NCBI GenBank assembly: GCA_049975505.1 | Contig: JBNGCY010000086.1 | Location: 1 to 8,715, forward strand | Reading direction: 5' to 3' | Length of the DNA: 8,715 bases | DNA from: JAIVHC01 sp049975505 | GTDB lineage: Bacteria; Desulfobacterota; Desulfuromonadia; Desulfuromonadales; Desulfuromonadaceae | Shown: in pieces, positions 6,017 to 8,715 of the stretch | How positions within the stretch are numbered: the first letter of the stretch is position 1 | Layout: each line of letters begins with the position of its first letter | The notes under the pieces: model-generated | The model's input: only the letters and a program-made list of their open reading frames with translations | Database searches by the model: none | Told to the model about the DNA's origin: nothing | Position numbers and translations under genes: made by a program

Positions 6017-6796
6017 ATGAAAGATATATTCATTGCCGATGCCCATCTGAAAAACCCTTCAGATGAAAACTATATACGCCTGCTCAGTTTTCTGAAACAG
6101 AACCGCGGCCGGATCCGCACTCTTGTTCTGCTTGGAGATATTTTCGAATTCTGGATCGGATTTCGCCACTGCGTCTACAGTGCCTATCTGCCCCTGCTCC
6201 ATGAACTGTGCGCTCTGAAAAAAGCGGGAACCGACATTGTCATGGTCGAGGGCAATCACGACTTCAATGTCGGGTCTTTTTTCACCCACACCCTCGAAGC
6301 GAAAGTCATTCCAAACGGAGACTGCATAACCCTGGGCAAAACCCGGATATGGGTGGAACACGGGGATCTCATCAATCCGACCCGCACCTATCTGTGGCTG
6401 CGCAACCTGTTCCGCTCTCGTGCTCTCCGGTTTGCGGGACGTTTTCTCCATCCGGATCTGCTGTGGAGTGTGGCTGAATATCTCGGGAAATGGAGCAAAC
6501 AACAGCGCCAGGGGGGGAAATCCAAAGCTGCACACTTATCCCCGCCACATAACGGCCACAGCTGGAGTATCCCGGAGGAAAAAATTATTCAGGCTGCAGC
6601 CCTGTACCATGACACCACAGGATGTTCTGCTCTGGTATGCGGGCATTTCCATAACAGCTGGGAGCATATCTCCGATACTGTCCGGATTCTGGCTGTGGGT
6701 GCGTGGGGCAACGACGGAATATATGCCGAGCACCGTGCAGGTGAGTTCAGCCTCCGCTGCTTTGCGCCTGCATCTAAAGCAGATCCTCAATCCTGA
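6017..6796 (+). CDS. lpxH: LpxH-type UDP-2,3-diacylglucosamine diphosphatase / calcineurin-like metallophosphoesterase
   Basis: Expected to hydrolyse UDP-2,3-diacylglucosamine to lipid X plus UMP in lipid A synthesis, at the cytosolic face of the inner membrane. The 259-residue product has the dinuclear-metal ligands in order: D8 and H10 (DAH), D41 (GDIFEFWIG), N80 and H81 (GNHDF), H115 (EHGD), H210 and H212 (GHFHN). Spacing closely follows E. coli LpxH (D8, H10, D41, N79, H114, H195, H197, from memory), and GDxFExWIG is typical of LpxH. Two differences: GNHDF where E. coli-type LpxH has GNRDF, and about 15 extra residues between H115 and H210 within a basic, helical insertion (about 120-170) that in LpxH forms the lipid-binding cap. 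ATG 6017 is chosen because the fold starts there; upstream in-frame codons are antisense to queH. It is the only plus-strand gene. A related phosphoesterase of other specificity is the alternative. Confidence 0.85.
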   Translation: MKDIFIADAHLKNPSDENYIRLLSFLKQNRGRIRTLVLLGDIFEFWIGFRHCVYSAYLPLLHELCALKKAGTDIVMVEGNHDFNVGSFFTHTLEAKVIPNGDCITLGKTRIWVEHGDLINPTRTYLWLRNLFRSRALRFAGRFLHPDLLWSVAEYLGKWSKQQRQGGKSKAAHLSPPHNGHSWSIPEEKIIQAAALYHDTTGCSALVCGHFHNSWEHISDTVRILAVGAWGNDGIYAEHRAGEFSLRCFAPASKADPQS

Positions 6797-8240
6797 TATG
6801 CTTAACGTCTCTTTCATCCCCGAGTTGCGCAAGGGTGGCCTCTTCCACATCACCTACCAGTATCAGTGCCTGTTGCTCGGGATGAAGGTACTTCTGTGCC
6901 ACCCGCTGCACATCCTGCGCTGTCACTGCGCGGATATGTTCACGATAGCGGACGAGATAGTCATCCGGGTAGCCGAAAAAATCGTATTCCATAACCGTTT
7001 TAACCAGACTGTGCAAATCTTCAAAACGGAACACAAATGAATTCAGACGGCTCTGTTTAGCCAGTTCCAACTCATCCTGTGTAACCCCTTGTTCGCGCAT
7101 CTGCTGCATTATAGATGTAAACAAATCCACAACTTCGCCAACACTCTCCGCCTTTGTTTCACATCCGGCAAAAAAAGCCCCCTGCAGACGGCGTCCGATG
7201 GCAAAATGGGAAAACACGGAATACGCCAGACCACGATTGGAACGGATCTCGCGCATCAGACGTGAATTAAAGCCGCCGCCACCGAGAATATAATTCATGA
7301 TTTCGACTGCATATACATCAGGATTGTCGTGCTTGATGCCGCGTTCAACCAGGCGGATGGTGGTCTGGCTCAGCGGACGCTGCACCACGACAAGCGGAGC
7401 GCCGTGAGTTTCAGGCAAAGGTTCAAGTTCCGGAACATCAGCCTGCTCGCCGGGGTTATCCCAGCCTGAAAAGGCTGTCTGCAGCAGATGCACCGCTTCT
7501 GAAGCGGTTATATCTCCTGAAATCGCAACATGCATATTCCGGGGGCCGAAATGGCGCTGATGCAGCTCGACAAGATCAGCACGGCTTATATGTCTGATGC
7601 TCTGCAATGACGGCTTACGCCCCAGGGGATGGCCGGGGTACAGGTTTTCCAGCATCAGCTGCTCTGCAATGGCAGCGGGATCATCCGGACGGCGGCGTAT
7701 CTGTTCCACGAGACGCTGGCGTGCTGTTTCAAGTCTTTCGGCATCAAAACCGGGATTGCGGATCAGTTGCGCAAGCAGCTCCATCCCCCGGGCAACATCC
7801 TCTTTGAGCATGGATACATGCAGCGTGGTGGTATACGGACCGGAATCCACATTCAGATTCATGGCCAGAGCATCCAGACAGGCATCAAAATCGGCGGGCG
7901 AAACAGTGCTGGTTCCTCCACTCTCCAGCGTGCGGGCAAACAACTCTGCAAGACCGGCATCGGCAGCTGTTTCCACGCTTCGCCCCACCCCGAACATCAC
8001 ACTGATATTGACCAGAGGTAATTCGGAATTGCGCCTGTGATACAGATTGATACCATTGTTGAGACGTTTTTTTTCCGGTATCTGCATATCCCAGTGCAAA
8101 GGAGCGAATTCAAGATCATCGGGACGCTTGGCGGGCAGGCTCTCCTGAGCCCAGCCCGCACACACACTGCAGAACAGAACCAGACCTGCAGTTAACACTG
8201 CAGCTACGGATGTAATTCCGTTCAACCCACTATTGCGCAT
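6774..8240 (-). CDS. Secreted M16-family (pitrilysin-like) protein lacking the zinc-binding motif
   Basis: Probably the non-catalytic subunit of a two-subunit M16B metallopeptidase of the periplasm or outer face. Numbering from ATG 8240 (488 residues): signal peptide about 1-31 ending GWA before QES; an N-terminal M16 domain about 58-240; a linker; and a C-terminal M16 domain about 285-470 with GGGGFNSRL (320-328) and RGLAYSV (336-342). Where active members have HxxEH, this has ELFAR (99-103), so all zinc ligands there are gone. R336 and Y340 fit the Arg/Tyr pair that in heterodimeric M16B enzymes is supplied by the inactive subunit. ATG 8240 has GGAG 6 nt upstream inside the preceding gene and overlaps that gene by 11 bp; ATG 8252 would only prepend MEKL and lacks a ribosome binding site. 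Its end overlaps the convergent lpxH gene by 23 bp. Substrate unknown. Confidence 0.88.
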   Translation of the reverse strand: MRNSGLNGITSVAAVLTAGLVLFCSVCAGWAQESLPAKRPDDLEFAPLHWDMQIPEKKRLNNGINLYHRRNSELPLVNISVMFGVGRSVETAADAGLAELFARTLESGGTSTVSPADFDACLDALAMNLNVDSGPYTTTLHVSMLKEDVARGMELLAQLIRNPGFDAERLETARQRLVEQIRRRPDDPAAIAEQLMLENLYPGHPLGRKPSLQSIRHISRADLVELHQRHFGPRNMHVAISGDITASEAVHLLQTAFSGWDNPGEQADVPELEPLPETHGAPLVVVQRPLSQTTIRLVERGIKHDNPDVYAVEIMNYILGGGGFNSRLMREIRSNRGLAYSVFSHFAIGRRLQGAFFAGCETKAESVGEVVDLFTSIMQQMREQGVTQDELELAKQSRLNSFVFRFEDLHSLVKTVMEYDFFGYPDDYLVRYREHIRAVTAQDVQRVAQKYLHPEQQALILVGDVEEATLAQLGDERDVKHIRIEDLL

Positions 8241-8715
8241 CAGCTTCTCCATCTTCAGGGATCAAAGGGGCATGTTTCTCCGGTGGTGTCAGGGTTATCA
8301 CGCTGCGGTTATCCCGGGTGAGCCATTGCCGCGCCGCGTCCTGCACCTCCCGGGCGGAAATACCGCGCAGGATTTCGTCATATTCCAGCAGATACTTCCA
8401 CGACCCGGTTACAACCTCAAAATGGGTCAACATAGATGCCAGGCCCCGGTTGCTGCGCAAGTGGCGCAGGCGGTCCGCGCGCAGACGCTTACGTGCCTGC
8501 TCCAGTTCCGCGCTGCTGACTCCGTCGTGTTTAATCCGCTCCAATTCAGCATAAATCGCGTCTTCAACCTCCGCACTGGTGTGGGGATGGCGTGGGATTG
8601 CCCCTATAACAAACAGATTGGGGTAACGCGCACCGGGGGCGGTATATACCGATACTGAAACGGCCAGGCGTTTCTCCAGAACCAGACTGCGGTGCAGGCG
8701 TGCTGATGGCCCCTG
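8230..8715 (-). CDS. M16-family peptidase, C-terminal 161 residues (5' part beyond window)
   Basis: Only the C-terminal M16 domain is in the window, read in from the right edge without a stop. It opens with GPSARLHRSLVLEKRLA, the loop and helix typical of the second M16 domain. It continues with a strand-rich core and helices including VSSAELEQARKRLRADRLR, then ISAREVQDAARQWLTRDNRSVITL, the usual closing element, ending in an acidic tail EDGEADAQ. Whether it carries HxxEH cannot be seen, but pairing with a downstream degenerate M16 gene, overlapping by 11 bp, predicts that it is the catalytic subunit. The last codons carry the ribosome binding site of the next gene, so the two are probably made in step. 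No frameshift seen in the visible part. Confidence 0.88.
   Translation of the reverse strand, partial: QGPSARLHRSLVLEKRLAVSVSVYTAPGARYPNLFVIGAIPRHPHTSAEVEDAIYAELERIKHDGVSSAELEQARKRLRADRLRHLRSNRGLASMLTHFEVVTGSWKYLLEYDEILRGISAREVQDAARQWLTRDNRSVITLTPPEKHAPLIPEDGEADAQ
8247..8250 (-). promoter_or_regulatory. Ribosome binding site of the second M16 gene inside the end of the first
   Basis: The minus strand reads GGAG 6 nt before the ATG at 8240, within the closing codons of the upstream M16 gene. This supports start 8240 over 8252, whose own ATG forms part of this motif's surroundings and has no good Shine-Dalgarno upstream. Confidence 0.7.

Noticed and set aside
6059..6535. 158-residue minus-strand open frame opposite lpxH
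   Set aside because: It is a shadow of lpxH, whose metal ligands are all in the plus-strand frame.
6420..7040. 206-residue plus-strand open frame spanning the lpxH end and the M16 end
   Set aside because: It runs out of frame through lpxH and antisense through the M16 gene and has no motif or ribosome binding site.
8238..8252. Start of the second M16 gene at ATG 8252
   Set aside because: The ATG at 8240 has GGAG at correct spacing and gives a more ordinary signal peptide; ATG 8252 lacks a ribosome binding site.
1..8715. Defence system, mobile element, CRISPR array or other novel multi-gene system
   Set aside because: Every gene belongs to a recognisable housekeeping or envelope family; I found no transposase, integrase, repeat array, or nuclease/helicase set, and no gene-free stretch longer than about 130 bases other than the N run.

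Overview
This is a chromosomal, gene-dense window (roughly 50-55% GC by eye) from a Gram-negative bacterium. Gram-negative assignment rests on an LpxH-type lipid A enzyme and on secreted proteins with signal peptides. The set and order of genes (amidase, rph, rdgB, a CBS-containing ClC, QueH, an M16 peptidase pair) most resembles Deltaproteobacteria of the Desulfuromonadales type. That placement is from memory of gene content, not from a search. One run of 100 N (4515-4614) interrupts the ClC gene, so this is a draft assembly.

Layout. From 5952 down to the left edge, six genes run on the minus strand in this transcription order: queH (tRNA queuosine), a ClC chloride channel/antiporter with two CBS domains, a DHH/DHHA1 phosphoesterase, a secreted N-acetylmuramoyl-L-alanine amidase, rph (RNase PH) and rdgB (non-canonical purine NTP pyrophosphatase, cut by the window edge a few residues before its end). 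Spacers are 51, 128, 65, 100 and 1 bp, so rph-rdgB is surely one unit and the rest could be one transcript or several. From 6017 to 6796 a single plus-strand gene encodes an LpxH-type metallophosphoesterase, divergent from queH across a 64-bp gap with a promoter-like -10 almost on its start codon. It converges on, and overlaps by 23 bp, the end of a second minus-strand block at 6774-8715. That block holds two consecutive M16 (pitrilysin-type) peptidase genes overlapping by 11 bp. The downstream one has a signal peptide and no zinc-binding HxxEH motif; the upstream one is cut by the right edge.

How the genes fit. rph, the DHH protein, rdgB and queH all act on RNA ends, short oligonucleotides, nucleotides or tRNA, so the left two thirds looks like a housekeeping RNA/nucleotide-maintenance cluster with a cell-wall hydrolase and an anion transporter embedded in it. 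The two M16 proteins look like a heterodimeric peptidase of the envelope, one subunit catalytic and one supporting.

I see no mobile element, CRISPR array, tRNA/rRNA gene, toxin-antitoxin pair or clearly novel system. The points worth a second look are residue changes in the ClC pore, the ClC-DHH pairing, the degenerate M16 subunit, a possible leaderless lpxH transcript, and small palindromic elements between genes.
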